Positions 33,041 to 45,739 of a DNA stretch of 64,000 nt are shown here, one piece after another (the first letter of the stretch is position 1; each line of letters begins with the position of its first letter). This stretch comes from Sapria himalayana (lineage: Eukaryota; Streptophyta; Magnoliopsida; Malpighiales; Rafflesiaceae). Both the position numbers and the translations under genes were made by a program. A model generated the notes under the pieces. The model was given only the letters and a program-made list of their open reading frames with translations, ran no database searches and was not told where the DNA came from. The stretch is taken from contig JAREIK010001332.1 in the NCBI GenBank assembly GCA_029783825.1, forward strand, positions 636,314 through 700,313, given 5' to 3'.

Positions 33041-35330
33041 ATTTTCAAAGCTTTGGTGGCAACAATGATAATAAGTATCAATCGTATGTGTCCGGTGACG
33101 AACATTGGATGGCAAGTTGTTTTTGAGAGATTTTTTACATATTCCAGATATTCGGATGAATTTAATATCCATATAAATGTAATATAGTATAAATCACATG
33201 AGGAGATTTGATAAAGACTAATTAAAATTAGTTAAATGACTGCTAGTGATTAGAAGGAAAATAAAAGTTTTATTAAATGTATGTCAACCAAACTAGATGC
33301 TACACGAAGAAAAGAGCACAAGGGGAGGGGGAATACATTTTATGATATAAGCGTGCAAAGAAAAAAAAAAACAAAGATGGGGAGAGAGATACCGATGCCT
33401 TCTTATTATGAACAAAGATGTTTTTGATTGTTGCATGTTTTTCAATTATAATTCTCATTATGAACGCTAAAAGTGGGTGTCTGATTATCAACGGTAGAGT
33501 CTGCTATATTTATTTCTTGGTAGTGTATGAATTTTAAAGCGTGTATATGTATTTCGCAGTAGTGGTGTGGTTGTGTATTCGAATTCTCTTTGGTCAATTT
33601 CATTGTATTCGGATTAATTCAAATAAATTAACAATATGATGAGATTGAATTTTTTAACGTGGAAAATCTCGAAAGTTGGAAAAACCACGAGTCATCAACT
33701 GATAGGGAATTCTGCTAGGAGGAATGAACGTAGGCGTGTTTTTTATTTCCAGCACATCTAAAGCAGAAAACAGATTGGAGTCGCACCTAGTCCATAAATG
33801 CCAACTCCTTGATGATCCATCAAAGGGAAATGAGAACAATTCACCGTGCGCCGAAAATCAATTTTTGGCCAAATGAGAATCCACTCGCGACTCATCAGGG
33901 TGGTAATGATCCATCAAAAATATTTTGCAAAGGCAAGGTTAGACTTTTGGAAAATATTCTTCGTGCTTCAGGAATCATGAAGAATCAAGAAGCAGAGAAA
34001 ATAAACAAGGAGACGATGACATGATTTGTTTCCCAAGTAAACCCAACAATCACCCTCATACTTGTTGAAGAACCTAGAATGTAAGTTTATGTACCAAAAA
34101 AAGATTGATCAAGCTCTTAAAAGATTGATAAAAAATTGGTCTAGAGTCATTCCAAAAAATAGTTTTCATTTTCAATCTCAGCTACATACCCGAGCCAATC
34201 AGAAATTCCCAGCTCTGATCCCTATTGGGCAGCTCGTTTTGAACGCAACGGCAAGGTCATGCATTGGTGTTTTGTCCTTGACTGTGAACTGAGCTAAATT
34301 CTCACAATCTTTCTCTTTTGCAATGCTAGGGCAAACCATTTTGACAACATAGATAAAGTACAAGTTAAAAAGATCCAGCCATACAATACACTCAGTTCAT
34401 TCGAGAGAAACTACGTAAAATTCAACTTGCAGCATAAGTAACTTCATGAAAGAAAATAAAATGTTAGACTCGCCAACAAGAGACGTTCAAGAAACAATAA
34501 TTCAGGTTCAAACGTAATTTTAAAAAGATGATAAGCAAGCAGATAGGGATATTTAGAAGTATCCATTATATTCATCAATTCAAATATGTTCGATACCATG
34601 TTAGAGCTAGCCAATTGTTTCTCTCTTCTAGGATAATGTGTGCTACAAGCAAGTACACAAACAAGATAACTAAGAAAGAAGAAAAGGACTTATCGAAAAA
34701 AAAAAAGAGGCAAAGGAAAATTGATAAGCAACATGTATTCATCTTGATTCTAAATTATATTCCCTCCATTTTGATTAGTTCTTTCTATTCTTCTCCTTCT
34801 TATCTGTTGAATAAACATTCTTCTATACTTTGTAGGATATGCACATAAAATAACAATTTTATCTCAGTAAAATTCTTAAAGATGTCACCATTTTGTCCTA
34901 GAAAGAGGCAAAGGAAAATTGACAATCATTTGAGCTAAATACTCACGATCTTACTCTTTGAGTATTCTAAGACATAACCCCTTGACATTATAAATAATTT
35001 AAGCTAAAATGATCTAACCATATACTCATACAAAAATTGTTTATTATCTCACTCTACTCATTTTCGAGAATCTAGGTAAAACTCAACTTGCAATATAAGA
35101 AACTTAAGAAAAAAAAATGATAGCAGCACCTATAAGAGATATTGAAGTAATAATAATTCTAGTTTAAAGATAAATTGAACGAGTTGATAACGAAGTAAAT
35201 AAGAATATTTAGAATTTTTTTCAGTATCCAATCATATTTTATACTCTCTCCCTCGAGGCTTCTTTCTTTTCTTTCTCTTTACCAGAGTGTCACAACTCTT
35301 TCAATCACTATGGCTTCATCTTCCATGGAT
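33041..35330. other. Unrecognised repeat-like spacer
   Basis: No gene recognised. At 33650-33700 the words AACGTGGAAAATC and AAAAACCACGAG resemble a motif pair often seen in plant LTR-retroelement ends. The 34050-35200 stretch has two related segments (34340-34500 and 34980-35150: AAACTACGTAAAATTCAACTTGCAG against AATCTAGGTAAAACTCAACTTGCAA). Confidence 0.35.
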
Positions 35331-36429
35331 GACGTGACTTTATGGATTATTATGATGCTTTGTTGGACTATACTTTAGGCATTTTTCTTAAGGATCTCCA
35401 AAGTCATGACACAAAGATTTGTCGTAATTTCCTTCTTTATATTTTGTATCTCCAAAGTTATGGTACTAGTCAAAGTCACTATTTCTTTGCTGTATTTATT
35501 TCTTTTTCTCCTTTATTTAGATCTTCTAGAATTATTGTTAAATCATATCTTCCTCTATATCACTTTGTCCCTGAAATTGTTAAGAGAATTTTGGTATTTT
35601 TTCCTTTTCTACCTATATGGAGTATTCTTCTTTGGAGCCCATTGAAGATGACATTAAAGAATGCCACAACTTCATAATAGTTATTTTCATCAGTCTCATC
35701 TTCACTTTCATAACTCTATATATTTTTTTCTATGTCATCTTCCTTATTTTTATCAAGCCAGTAGTCTTCTATAAAATCTTTCCACTTAAAGTCTATATTT
35801 TATTACTTTGATATGCGGAAGAGTATCTATCTGCATTATCATCTAGACTCTACATAATTCTATAAAGGTTAAATTTCACTTGCTTTTTGCCTATGTGGAA
35901 CATAAATTCTCTCTTCTTGACATTAATGAGAGCTTATCTAATGACTAAAAATGATCATTCCAAAATTATTGGAGCAAGTTGGTGTTCATCCATATCTCAC
36001 ACCACAAAATATGTAGGAAAACTAAATACACTAATATTAATCAACACATCTATGATAATACTTATTGGGCACTTGGTTGATCAATCAACTATTTACAATG
36101 ATAGAGAGGTTAGAGTGAACTTGTCGAGGTTCAGTCTTTGTGCTATTGACAAAGATATCAAGTTGATGCTCGATTTTAAATTACATAGTGCCTTATAAAA
36201 TATGTGCTCCCCATTTATACATGGTATAGTAAAATATCTCGGGTCCTTTAACTTTCTTAGGAGTTTTCATTGAATAATTACACTATATATTTTTATCATA
36301 TTCGATAGTTTATATATCTCCTACTTTCTCTTACTACTCATGATATCATTTATGAATTTTACATACTTCGACATTTAAGATAATACTTTGATAAATAATA
36401 TATTTACATATAACTTATAGAATAAATTG
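35331..36429. other. Decayed retroelement-like DNA, not resolved
   Basis: Frames of 60-110 codons are open on the + strand but match nothing I know. The position next to minus-strand gag suggests degraded pol of the same element. Confidence 0.3.
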
Positions 36430-37960
36430 AGAAACTTTTTCAACTGTTTACCTAATTTCTCATTTCTAAAATATTGTGGAAAAGGAAGATTTAGAAAAAA
36501 ATTATCTTTAATATCATTTTATTTTGCATTCATCTTTTCAATGCATCAAGCAATCTCTATTCAATATTTTGTTACTCATTCTTCTTCTAACACCACTAAG
36601 GGGTTGAGCAGATCATTTTATTCATTTGGCATCACAATTTTGAAAAATGCCATAGCATGGGGGTTATGCCTTTTGAAAATGCCATGGTTGGAAGTGTAAC
36701 ATTTGAAAAAGTCATGATGATATCAGTTCAAACTCTCTCAATTTCAGATTTCTCTATTTGTTGCCACTTAGGTTCATCGTTTCTTCTAAGTATAATTAAT
36801 AAGTACTTCTTTGAGTTTCTCTCAGTATCACTAAGTAATTCATTGATGCTCTTACTTTTCATCAATAGTTCAATTTTTTGATTTGGTTCTTTACCCTCCT
36901 CATTGTCATATCTATGTATACCAACTTCACATCGAGCCTCTCTATATGGTCCCCTTGAAGATTATTTCTTCTTTTCATCTCAATCAATGATTCTATCAAA
37001 TTATAATTGATAAAAGATTTTTCTTCACCATTTGAATATTAATAACGTGAGCTCGATCTCCTTGAATATTATATCCCATGAAATTATTTCTAAAATTCTT
37101 CAGGACTCGTCAAACATTCAACTACCCATTTTTATAGCCTATATATGAGAAAGTTTCATGATTTCTCACATTTGTATGGTAGTATGTTGAGATATTAGTA
37201 TTAGATGGGAATAAATATCAATTGCATTACAATCTACTCTACTTGATAAAATGGTTGAAGTTCATCATTTTTTTTCATTTTAAAATGATAATCTCCCTTT
37301 TTTTTATGCTTCTCCTCTTAGGTTCCCAACTTTTAAAGAAATACTTTTATCTTTGTTTCCATCACAATAAATATGTTTAATTCCAACTCCCTAACTTGTT
37401 CTCTTTTAAATATACAGTCATTTAGAGTTTAATAATTATTCTTTGTTGACTTCTCAAATAAATAATATGCTTTCTCAGGTGACTTATTCATAATTAACCC
37501 ACCTGATACTATATCAATGGTGTGCCTCATCGTGTAATTCAACTCATTATAGAAGGTTGGAGCTTAAAATCACAATTGAAACCCATATAAAAGACAACTT
37601 CTTAACATCTCCTTAAAATACTTCCAAGCATCATGCAAAGTTTCTAGCTATTCTTGACTACATTGACATATCTCATTTCATAATTATGAGATGATTTGAG
37701 GTGGAAAGAATATTTGAAGTAATACGTGAACAAGTTTATCCTAACTCTCAATTGAGTTTCAAGAGATACACTTAAACCAATTCTATGCCTTTTCTCTTAA
37801 AGAAAAAGGGAATAAATATAACCTGGTTGTATCCAAATTAACTCCATTCATTTTAATTATGTCACATAACTTTAAAAATATTGTAATATGCTCATTCGGA
37901 TACTCTAATATCTTCCCACTATATAGATATTTTTGAACCATCACTATCAAACTTACTTCA
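36430..37960 (-). pseudogene. Athila/Tat-like Ty3 gag relic, copy 1
   Basis: On the minus strand, about 37800-37440 reads PFSLKEKA, then (with frame changes) TFYNELNYTMRHTIDIVSGG, LIMNKSPEKAYYLFEK and NNY. This matches the retrotransposon gag pattern of Athila/Tat elements (FPFSL...KA, FYNGL...DAASGG, MNKTP.EAYELIE, NNYQW). It continues at lower coordinates with diverged post-gag sequence that is colinear with copy 2 at 45740-46680. Many stops are present. Confidence 0.75.
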
Positions 37961-39290
37961 AGTCAAAATAATTGGCTTTAGATGGCTGCACCCAAATCTC
38001 TAAACTAAAGATGTAAAAAAGTATTATATGATAAGTAATATAAATAAAGGTACAAAAATTAAATAATGTTATCCAAATTATTAAAAATAGAACTATCATT
38101 TTTAAGGATAATTATGTTAACTAAAGTTGACTACTTTTTAGGATTAGATAATATTTTAAAAGCTCATTGAGTAATAGTCTTTCATTGGGTAATATCCTAG
38201 ATATTAATCCTACATAGATTATATAGGCAATTTGATCAACCAATGATTAGTCAATTTCTATTATAGTTGAAGGGATAAATTCAGATATTTAGTATGACTC
38301 TTCGGTTATAGGGTTAATCTATTTTATTATGCATGATGACATGTCTAAATTGCTTAGTTATTTTCATGTTCGATTATAAAATAAAGATTTAATCATTATG
38401 AAAATGTCTTAGTGCACTACCTGCATATAAGGTGATTGTCATATATTGGACCCTCCCTTTTGTTGATCCTTTCATAGTTATCCTTTTAGTACTTTACCAC
38501 CAAAATGACAAAAAGCCCTTACTCGAGGGTAAATTATAAGTCCATACCTTTTAAGTAACTTGCCAACTGCTCCTATTGGTTGCTACGTATATGTATATTA
38601 TTTTTCGATCTCATATATTATAAATATATGAATTAATATGGTATTAAATGTATTTGTACTTTTGATTTCGTAAGCATCATTGCTACATAATTAATATATG
38701 CTTTCTCATTTACGATAAAAGTAACTCACAAGACTTTCAACACCTTATAAGTTGCCTCCACTCATGCATATCTTGTTGCTTACTAGTCAGTATGTATCAT
38801 TAAGATATGCAATTCTCATACTAAAAGGTAAAATTATTTGGATTATTTTCTATAAAACTGTTATATCAATTATGGCTCAGTTCATCTATGATAAGCACAA
38901 TGGATTGACTCATAAAAATATTTATGTTTTTGGCATTATATGCATCATGCTCATATAATTAAACTTATCGCAATATTAGATTTTTACATATATGTTTGTC
39001 TTGTGCTTTATAATTAGAAGGGTTACAACTTATTTTCTATCATTATGTACGAGTTTACTTTATGACTTATATATCACCATCTACCATGATAACATTCACA
39101 AACTTAAAAATAGTAAATCCCTAATTTCAATTCTAAATAAACATCACAGCCATCATTAACTAAACAACAACTCAATCCAAACATAAAATTCAAAATTCAC
39201 ACTTTCTAGGGTTTATATTTATATCTTTCATCATCTCTTTACTTATGGATCTTTCATAGATTTGGATGAATTTATGCTTCCCAAACCCTA
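37961..39290. other. Retroelement non-coding DNA
   Basis: It lies upstream of gag on the minus strand. About 38870-38965 resembles 48320-48400 and 48600-48690 (CACAATG..., TTTTTGGC or TTTTCGGC, CATACTCACAT-like, AATTAAACTTAT), so it is probably a repeated LTR or leader. Confidence 0.4.
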
Positions 39291-39360
39291 GCCTTTTCTT
39301 TTTTTTTTTCATGCCCTGCCTTTCTCTTTTTTTTTTCATGCCCTGCCTTTCTCTTTTTTC
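39291..39360. repeat. Short tandem duplication, 34 bp
   Basis: Two copies of a T-run followed by CATGCCCTGCCTTTCTC. Confidence 0.85.
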
Positions 39361-39598
39361 TCTCAATTTCTACTTTTATACTCGAATACATGAATGTCAT
39401 TTTTAAGTGAAAAGTAATGTCATTGGGGAATGTCATTACTTTGGTTTTGACTATTTATAACACAAAATCATGACACTGAGAATGAGTCATTATTTTAGTC
39501 TCTTTTTTGCTTAGAATGCCACAATATTCATGAATATTGCCATATTCAAGAAGAATAATAAATGAATCATGGCTTTCTTCTTGAATATTCATGAAGAA

Positions 39599-39840
39599 AG
39601 CAAATTCATTTTCTTTATCTTCAAAAAGTCATGAGTCATTCTCAGTGGTTTCCTAATAATTTTCCTAGACATGAATATTGCTATAACACTTCTCAGTGTT
39701 ATGGCAATATTCAGGAAGAAACCAAATTCATTTTCTTATTCTTCCCAAAGTCATGAGTCATTCTCAGTGGTTCCCTAATAATTTTCCTAGCCATGCAATA
39801 TTCAGGAAGAATAAGAAATGAGTCATGATTTTGGTTTCTT
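39599..39840. repeat. 121-bp tandem duplication
   Basis: CAAATTCATTTTCTT...AGTCATGAGTCATTCTCAGTGG, then CCTAATAATTTTCCTAG, occurs at 39601 and again at 39723. GTCATGAC and TCATGAGTC words are frequent throughout 39400-40400, as in the other retroelement non-coding copies. Confidence 0.85.
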
Positions 39841-41139
39841 TCTTATATTAGATTGTTATGACACTAGAAATGATCATAACTCATACATTTCATTTTTGTA
39901 ACATGAATTCATAGTATTGGAAATGACGTGGCTTATGTATTTTTTTTTGTAACTCAAACTTATGATATTGAGAATGACCATTATTTTAATCATTTCTCAA
40001 GAGCAAAAGCTCTGGCCCTAGAAATGGCTAAGGCTCAATTAAATGTCTTTTAGAAATCTCAATAGCTAAAATTAATGGCACTAAAGATAAGCCATGGTGT
40101 GTGCCAGTCTTTGTGGTTATGTAATGAGAAATTTTTGGTGCTAGAGGATGTTGCAGTTTTTATTACCAATGAAATACTTGATTACGGTGACATCAAATTA
40201 ATATTATAGCCATGCAAAAATATTACTAGCTAGTGTTGTCATGACTCCAAGAAAGTTTTATAGTTGAAAAGAATATATCAATGAGGTGATAGAATCATAG
40301 TATACAAAAATTGTCATGACTATTTGTATAGAGTTTTGGTCAAGAATTGATGTTGAAAATATCGTATAAGCTTATGAAGATATAACAAATTCATAACACA
40401 AGAAATACTACAATGTTACATGATTTTTCATTCCCTTCTACTCAAAAAAATCTATCAAGTCTCATATTTCATATAAAAACTATCCACCTTTAATATTATT
40501 CATCATAATCCAACAAAATTACAGTTATATGAAATTGTTCTATTTAAAGCCTTTTTCTGTGCAAATATATCATACATAATTACTAAAATGACTAATATTA
40601 TTAAATATTTAGCATACCAAACACTATCTATGGACATTGGACATGGTGCTACTTGAGAGATAACCTAAATATTTACTTTTTGTGTAGTGTGATGTAATAC
40701 AATTTTTTTATGCGTACATACAAACTCAAATACTTGTACATTGTATACAACCAAAAGAAAAATCGTAACGCTCAAATACATCGATAACTTTCTCATAAGA
40801 CAAACAAAGTCATTGTACTCAAACCCATCAATGACTTTTTATTTTAAATAAAATTTATATTCAGACAAAAAGTAACACCTTTTTAATTAGCCATAACTTA
40901 ACCTTAATCCTATATAAAGTACTAACCCTAATTTTTTGTAATATATTTCTTTCTTCTTCTCCACTCTAATGAAATTCATTAAAACTCAAAATTTTTAAAG
41001 TTCTAAGCTATCATAGAGGAGAAGACTTTAATTTTAAAGCTAAGAGCAAGGAAAAAGAAGATAAAGACAAGTCGCAAGGCCAAAGGTAATCATTAAAATC
41101 AATCCACTAGCAATATTTCTTCTAGAGTCATGACTCCAA
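39841..41139. other. Retroelement non-coding DNA
   Basis: AT-rich, with recurring CATGACT and AGTCATG words. No gene recognised. Confidence 0.4.
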
Positions 41140-42430
41140 AGCCAATTTTTCTTACTGAATGCGAATGAGATGGATGGATGACTTTATTTCTAGTTAAGAA
41201 AAGTGTTATAAGAGAGTAGGGGTTTAGTGAGTTCATTCCACATTTCTAGTTAATAATATAAATGAGAAATTATAATAGACTAAGCAGGCACATGGAATGG
41301 GGAAAAATACTAATTGTAAGGGAGTTTTACTCCAAACTAAAAGACATGCAAGATAAAAGGTACCATGTATGAGTTATTTGGGTATATATTGATAGAGAGT
41401 TTATCAATGAAGTATTTAAATTATAGCGAAGCATGGAAGATATGAATTTTAAATCTCTAAAGGTGAAACTAAACTATAAGAAAATAGCTAAGATGTTGGG
41501 AAGAGATACATAGAGAGGTTCATTAAAAAATATATATGTACACTTAGTACGGGGATAATTCACAAGAGAGAAATATTTGGTTATACTTCATTTGCTATAT
41601 TTTGAATATTACTTTCAATCTCTCCACTATCATGAAAGCTAGGAAAATCTTACTTTTCACCATACTGAAAGGATACAAAATCTATGTGGGAAAGATTTTA
41701 TAAATGGCTCTTCTCAATGAAAGGATACAAAATCTATGTGAAAGGATATAAAATCTTACAGTGAATTCTCTGGCTAAATAATTCATTTCTATTTGATAAC
41801 AATATTATATTGAGCTGAGCGAGTCCTAATGAATAAAAATAGAGATGAATTGTATCCATGGACATCCCTCATTATATTGGAGGGTATGAAGAGAGTGCTT
41901 GAAGGAGACAAAAAAAATGGTTCTAGAAATGAAAGAATCAACTAATATTGGGCAAAAAGTGCAACCCTTCCTCAAAGTTGACCAAGAAGAGATGGAAAAA
42001 AGTGGAGAAAAAGATTAACAAAGAATTTCTGCTCCAATTTCATTTTTCTTTGGCTAGGTAAGAAGGTGACTTGGTAGAGTACCCAATATTTTAAAAAAAA
42101 TGAAATTAGAGGTCGACTATAGAGAGATCTACTTAAAGTCGAAGATAAAGTCTATGAATATTTTCTTACTAGAGGAATTGGAGAGAAGAGAGAACAAGTA
42201 AAAAGAATACATGAGAAGAAAAGAAGAGAGATAACAACTTCAAAGCTATAAAACACATTGTGGGAGATGAATCTCAGCAAGAAGGAGCTTTTATTTGTGT
42301 CCAACCAAGAAATATTTGAAGATCATAAAAGAGGCGATGAAATAAGTGGAGAATGGAGTGATGTTAAGCACCAATCATTTGGGAAGCTAAATGAGTCCTT
42401 CACAAGTGAGTGATATAAAATAATTAATGG
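41140..42430 (+). pseudogene. Plant transposon-protein domain relic, opposite strand to gag
   Basis: The + strand at about 41318-41415 reads IVREFYSKLKDMQD, then DREFINEVFKL. This matches the (L)VREFY...V.VRG...F....IN..F.L pattern of the putative plant transposon protein domain found in ORFs of Athila/Tat-type and related elements. Later frames add KIAKMLGRDT and HYHESWK. A Lys/Glu/Arg-rich tail (about 42130-42230: LLEELERREQVKRIHEKKRRE) suggests a coiled coil. Stops and frameshifts are common. It lies between two minus-strand gag copies. Confidence 0.6.
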
Positions 42431-42849
42431 TTGAGCTAAAGAAATTCAGAGTAATGCACATTATAAAGAGAAATAATCAATTAGAGATTTAGGAAAGTCA
42501 TATGATAGCTAGAAGTGCATATACGTTGTATTCGGTTCTTTTGAAGATTCATTATACTTTATTGGAAAATAATAAGATGTGTTGTGCAGTATGATTGTGA
42601 AGATGATGGAATGAGTAGCGATCAATAAGAAAGATTCATAAAGACCTTCCACATCTATGTCTCCATTTGAGCCATCTAGACTGAAGTTCCTATATCAGGA
42701 TTTTGATCTTCATAATCATTCATATTTCTTACCTTTTTCTTCACAATAAACATTATATATTTGCTTTCCTTTATAATTTTAGACTGTATTCTCCTGTTTG
42801 TATTTTTAATGATGTGTTACAAAAAGAAATGAAGATTCATTGCTCATAG

Positions 42850-44229
42850 ATGAATAATATTTTGTGTATACGTTTATCAAATACGCCACATACTAATTTT
42901 TTGGGTCATTTGGTATAAAATTATTGATGTGTTTACACATAATTGAGTTTTAAATAGAAAAATTTTACTTAATAACTATTTTGAGGAAATTTGATTAATG
43001 TTAGTGAAATTATTAGATTTGGTGGAGCAAAGACTTTGGAGGTAAGAAAAGCAATTAAGAGTCATGATATTTTTCATGTCATGACTTGGTTATTCCTTCA
43101 AGAAGCCTATGGAGTTGTTATGATATTCTTTTTTGACCATAATTCTACAAAAATAATCATCACAATCTTTGTATGCCATGACACTATTATCAAGTTGTCA
43201 TAATTTTTTCATAATGAAATACTATTTTCTTGGCCACAGTAATCTCTTAGAGTCATATTCACACAATCTATAAAACAAAATGATGATGGTGACCTTATTT
43301 TCACATTACAATAGCCAAATATCCTAATAATACATGAAGTCGTAGCATTTTCCAATATTATGACTTAATCAATATAGCCAAAATGCCAAGTAAAATTAAT
43401 CGTGACTTAATGTTCTAGAGATAAATTATCTCAATCATAACATTCTAGTCATAATGACTTGTTTTCTAGAGAGGAGTTATTTCTTTGCTAGTATTCATTG
43501 TCATTGTGATTTTTATACTCCTTAAAAGATTCAACGAGATAATAAAATCATAACCATTAGTTTGCACCATGACTTTCAAATTAAAGAATCACACAGAATC
43601 CTAAAATATAAAAGTAACACTTAGAATATTTCAAATATAATTAATTTTACAGTAAAAATATGAAAACTGTAGGTGGAATGATTTCTAACTCCAAATTAGA
43701 GGTAAATCAAAGGTTAAAAGTAATAATTTGCAAGGATTAGGCTTTGATACTTAAATCCTCACTAGAACTATCATTTAGAGCCCTTAAATTCATGATATGC
43801 CGCTCCTAATTTTTAGCTAAATTGAGGTCTAGGGTTAGTTTCATGTACTTATATTATAATGATATGATGTAATAATATTTATGTCTTTTTTTAATATTGT
43901 GATTTAGATATTGATGAATATAGATATTAATTAGAATTCAAATTTAGGGTCTTTATAATATCATAGTTTATGTGTATTGGTTATAACAAATGATAATAGG
44001 TAAGTCATGAGACACACTCATATAATATGATAAGAAGGAAGTGATAACCCTTATAATCTTAATGAATTAGATAAATATGTGTGAAAATTTGAGATTAAGG
44101 TAAGTTTAATTATCATGAGTATGATGCTTACCTTCTATTATGTATATGATGGTGATATCTATGGTTAAATAGAATATAGAACCTAGAGGTTTCACCATGG
44201 TATGAAACTAGGGTGATGTATATAGTAGA
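42850..44229. repeat. Retroelement non-coding segment, copy A
   Basis: Colinear with 59460-60960 (copy B): TAGTGAAATTATT, AGTCATGATATTT, CTTGGTTATTC or CTTTGTTATTC, TTGTCATA, then ACTAG-AACTAT, ATATGAT, GACACACTCAT, TGAGATTAAGGTAAGTTT or TGGGATTGATGTAAGTTT. The whole tract is rich in GTCATGAC-type words. No coding frame is conserved between the copies. Confidence 0.7.
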
Positions 44230-45520
44230 TGATGACATGTATACCATGTGACACATACTTGTGAAGGTGTCTTATATGGTGTTGATATCACCGCGAGTGC
44301 GTTGTTTCTCCTTTTGTATGATTTATATAGATAAAATTCTTGAGAAGATATATATTAATTATCATGAGTATAAAGCTTATGAAGTTGAAAGTGTAAGCAT
44401 ATTTATTATTATATTATTTCACATCTTTAAAATATTAAAGGTCGAAGAATAAAAATACATGCTCAAAGTAATAATCAAGTGTAATTAATATAATTTCTAA
44501 AAAGAGTAGATGTGCAAATGAATAATAATTGAGAAGAAATGTGGTTTCAGTAGTGAACAAGGTCACAACTATGAGTGGATCATCTTTGGTAGTGATAGTT
44601 CTAAGATGACAACCACCTTGTATGCTAACAGGGCACTGAGATATTTTCACACTAATATTTCTCTTGTTTAGCAAATGAATAAAATATTGCTCAAATAATA
44701 AAGAAATATCATCACACACAAGGAAGTAAATCAACTTTAGATTCTAAGTATCTTTCCAAAAATTCAAGTCTACATACTCAACTTAGGAGCCATTAGTTCA
44801 TTATTGATTGGTCAAATTACCTACATAATCTCTATGAGATTAATATCTAAACTTTACTTGTATGCCTTGTATACTTGTAGAACTTCATTAAATGAAAGTA
44901 AGTGCGTAATGAACTTTTGAGATAGTATCATAAATATTATATTTTAATACCATAACAAAGTCACAATAATAGATAATGATAAGTAAGATACATGGGGCAC
45001 ATGTAAGTGGATGTGTCTCATATGGTAGTGATAGCCATGCAAATTATTTCTTATTGTATTATTTCTATAGATAAGATTCATGAGAAGTCATATATTAATT
45101 GACGTGAGTATGATGTTTATGAAGTTGTATACATAAATATATTTATTACTAGTCTTTAAGATATTAGAGGTTTAAGAATATAAATAAATACTCATTAAGA
45201 GTAATTGATATACTATATAAAAGGAGTAGACATGTGAATGAACTATGAATGGAGCAACATGTGATTTCATTGGTGAATTAACGATGAAACAACTACAAGG
45301 GGTCGGATCATCCTTAGTAGTGACAGTCTAAGGATGACAATCACCTTGTATACCAAGAGGGCATTAGGAAATTTCTACACTAATCTATCATTCATCTGAT
45401 AATTAAATATAATATTTCATGAATACTAAAGAAATCTCATCATACACATTGAAGTGAGCTAACCCAAGACTCTCAATATCTTTCTAAATTCTAAGTCTAT
45501 CTACTCAACTCAAGTAGAAG
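44230..45520. repeat. About 745-bp tandem duplication in retroelement DNA
   Basis: Unit 1 (about 44230-44760) and unit 2 (about 44975-45500) share TCTTATATGGT or TCTCATATGGT, ATATATTAATTA or ATATATTAATTG, AGGAGTAGAC or AGAGTAGATG, GGATCAT-CTT, AGTAGTGACAGT or GGTAGTGATAGT, and ACCTTGTAT. The copies are clearly diverged. A shorter echo lies at 43990-44130. Confidence 0.7.
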
Positions 45521-45739
45521 TTAGTTCACTATTGGTAAGTCAAATTGCCTACACAATCTTTGTATGATCGATATCTTGACTTATATTTAAATCTACTATT
45601 TATATGACTCATATACTTACAAAACTCTATTAGATGAATTAATTTCCAAGTAAGCTTTTTGGACAATGTCACAAAAAATAAGTCTTGTCACTATAAATAA
45701 AGGCATAACAAAAACTATATTGATTTCTAGTTTTCTAAA

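Noticed and set aside
32973..33120. TTTTTTCCAG then ATGCCTC, a possible coding exon
   Set aside because: The sequence is made of GGCGC/GCGCC repeat words and matches no protein family; it is more likely a repeat relic.
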